Source: Enoplosus armatus (taxonomy: Eukaryota; Chordata; Actinopteri; Centrarchiformes; Enoplosidae). From it: a stretch of DNA of 64,000 bases. Position 1 is the stretch's first letter; the number at the start of each line of letters is the position of its first letter. A model generated the notes under the pieces. It saw only the letters and a program-made list of their open reading frames with translations, had not been told where the DNA came from and ran no database searches. Made by a program: the position numbers and the translations under genes. This document shows positions 63,901 to 64,000 of the stretch, piece by piece. Location of the stretch: NCBI RefSeq assembly GCF_043641665.1, contig NC_092201.1:167501-231500 (forward strand), written 5' to 3'.

Positions 63901-64000
63901 ACCCGACCTGTGGTGTTGGAAGGGGGACGAGGAGGGTGTCTGCCCGGGGCTGGGGCATGGTCTCTGGGTTTTGGAGCAGGAGGAGAAGGGGTGGAAGGAG
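49872..64000 (-). CDS. kiaa1549: KIAA1549-type single-pass membrane protein, C-terminal ~1085 residues (18 exons; N-terminus outside window)
   Basis: Function not well defined; the human gene is known for BRAF fusions in pilocytic astrocytoma. Exons in transcript order: 63644-64000 (partial), 63464-63546, 62439-62738, 57917-58103, 57650-57709, 57301-57452, 56832-57009, 56075-56259, 55794-55999, 55529-55656, 53750-53940, 53432-53667, 53052-53187, 51426-51719, 51281-51333, 51049-51176, 50668-50822, 49872-50096 (TAG at 49872-49874). All junctions keep phase. The first exon is Pro/Thr-rich. The ectodomain has [16 protein letters not shown] and [16 protein letters not shown]; the transmembrane helix is in the 56075 exon ([19 protein letters not shown]), followed by YWKLC. 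Cytoplasmic blocks: [57 protein letters not shown], and a C-terminus with [17 protein letters not shown]. These fit KIAA1549 better than KIAA1549L, and svopl is adjacent. Confidence 0.95.
50385..50545. repeat. Degenerate GACTGGTCTGGACTGGT repeat
   Basis: Irregular copies of CTGGTCTGGACTGGTCT-like words in the last kiaa1549 intron. Confidence 0.6.
51838..51995 (+). mobile_element. LINE RT fragment in kiaa1549 intron
   Basis: A plus-strand frame spells [14 protein letters not shown], then [15 protein letters not shown], matching RT motif C (second Asp changed to Glu) and the following helix of Rex1/L2-like elements. Confidence 0.6.
52840..52995 (-). mobile_element. LINE RT fragment in kiaa1549 intron
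   Basis: A minus-strand frame spells [17 protein letters not shown] and then [10 protein letters not shown], the segment after RT motif A in many fish LINEs. Only about 50 residues are readable. Confidence 0.65.
53945..55525. other. kiaa1549 intron, no other gene seen
   Basis: AT-rich with no repeat I can name. A possible microexon (about 55331-55345) has weak splice signals. It is not needed, because exons 55529-55656 and 53750-53940 join in phase. Confidence 0.5.
56262..56342. repeat. kiaa1549: 11-bp tandem repeat at a kiaa1549 acceptor
   Basis: About seven copies of GACAGGTGAGC/GTCAGGTGAGA directly upstream, in sense direction, of exon 56075-56259. On the gene strand the array reads as CT-rich CTCACCTGTCG units and so forms the region where a polypyrimidine tract and branch point should lie. 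Confidence 0.85.
56560..56790 (+). mobile_element. LINE 3' end with (TTGA)n tail
   Basis: GCTCAGGAAGAGCTTCTACC and CTCAGGCCACCAGGATC, then AAAATAAATTGATTGATTGA, is the 3' end of a fish non-LTR element with a short tandem tail. In a kiaa1549 intron. Confidence 0.6.
58250..62262 (+). mobile_element. L2-type LINE, near full length, 5'-truncated within ORF1 (copy B)
   Basis: Sits in the kiaa1549 intron between exons 62439-62738 and 57917-58103, opposite to the gene. It keeps the ORF1 C-terminus ([19 protein letters not shown], the D-x-x-H esterase block, ending near 58446), all ORF2 blocks, a 3'UTR with a pyrimidine-rich tract (61915-61998) including a long C run, and a (GAATT)n tail at 62230-62258. 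Similarity to copy A is very high over shared parts by eye. The 5' border is uncertain by about 70 bp. Confidence 0.9.
58661..61455 (+). pseudogene. L2 ORF2: endonuclease + reverse transcriptase, frameshifted
   Basis: Endonuclease: [25 protein letters not shown] and [11 protein letters not shown] in order. RT: motif [20 protein letters not shown], motif [18 protein letters not shown], motif [11 protein letters not shown], then [11 protein letters not shown]. Frame breaks are visible near 59020 (with apparent loss of a little sequence), near 59338 and near 60985; the C-terminal block with [11 protein letters not shown] continues in another frame. The RT part (59372-61048) is open for 558 codons. 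Not able to make the whole protein as it stands. Confidence 0.88.
62739..63463. other. kiaa1549 intron, AT-rich, no gene seen
   Basis: No exon-like segment. AAATAAAGTAAAATAAA-type low complexity near 62945-62985 is the only structure noted. Confidence 0.45.

Noticed and set aside
1..64000. CRISPR arrays, bacterial operons or a phage-type system
   Set aside because: Spliced vertebrate genes throughout. The tandem arrays have no unique spacers of constant length and no associated nuclease genes.

Overview
This is a stretch of vertebrate nuclear DNA, almost certainly from a teleost fish. Exons are short, with GT/AG borders, and they spell four deeply conserved vertebrate proteins. The gaps hold fish-type L2 retrotransposons, a hAT element, minisatellites and (CA)n tracts. 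I found no operons, CRISPR arrays, tRNA or rRNA genes.

Layout. (1) 32-3381, plus strand: last 14 coding exons of lta4h (leukotriene A4 hydrolase/aminopeptidase); the 5' part lies left of the window. (2) 4681-8320: near full-length but broken L2-type LINE, minus strand. (3) 9877-34230, minus strand: an apparently complete mical3, tail to tail with lta4h. It encodes FAD monooxygenase, CH, LIM and C-terminal bMERB domains. I read 33 coding exons that stay in frame (about 1571 residues) plus a 5'UTR exon. Its introns hold a 2.5 kb CA-rich higher-order repeat, several minisatellites and LINE debris. (4) 35189-36001: non-autonomous hAT element with a perfect 8-bp target duplication. (5) 36855-45260, minus strand: complete svopl, an MFS transporter of the SV2-related group (about 499 residues). 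(6) 49872-64000, minus strand: the C-terminal 18 exons of kiaa1549, a single-pass membrane protein; its 5' part lies right of the window. A second near full-length L2 copy (about 58250-62262, plus strand) sits in one of its introns.

The genes are neighbours, not a pathway: lipid mediator synthesis, actin redox regulation, a vesicular-type transporter, and a membrane protein of unclear role. svopl next to kiaa1549 matches the human 7q34 neighbourhood, which supports both names.

Exon borders were placed by eye from splice signals and reading phase. For mical3, svopl and the visible lta4h the exon lengths sum to whole codons, a strong internal check. I see no new gene system. The best leads are a Tyr-to-Phe change in the LTA4H active site, a tandem array that multiplies a mical3 splice donor, (CA)n tracts just after several donors, a mical3 intron made of one CA/GT repeat, and a long palindrome in the hAT element.
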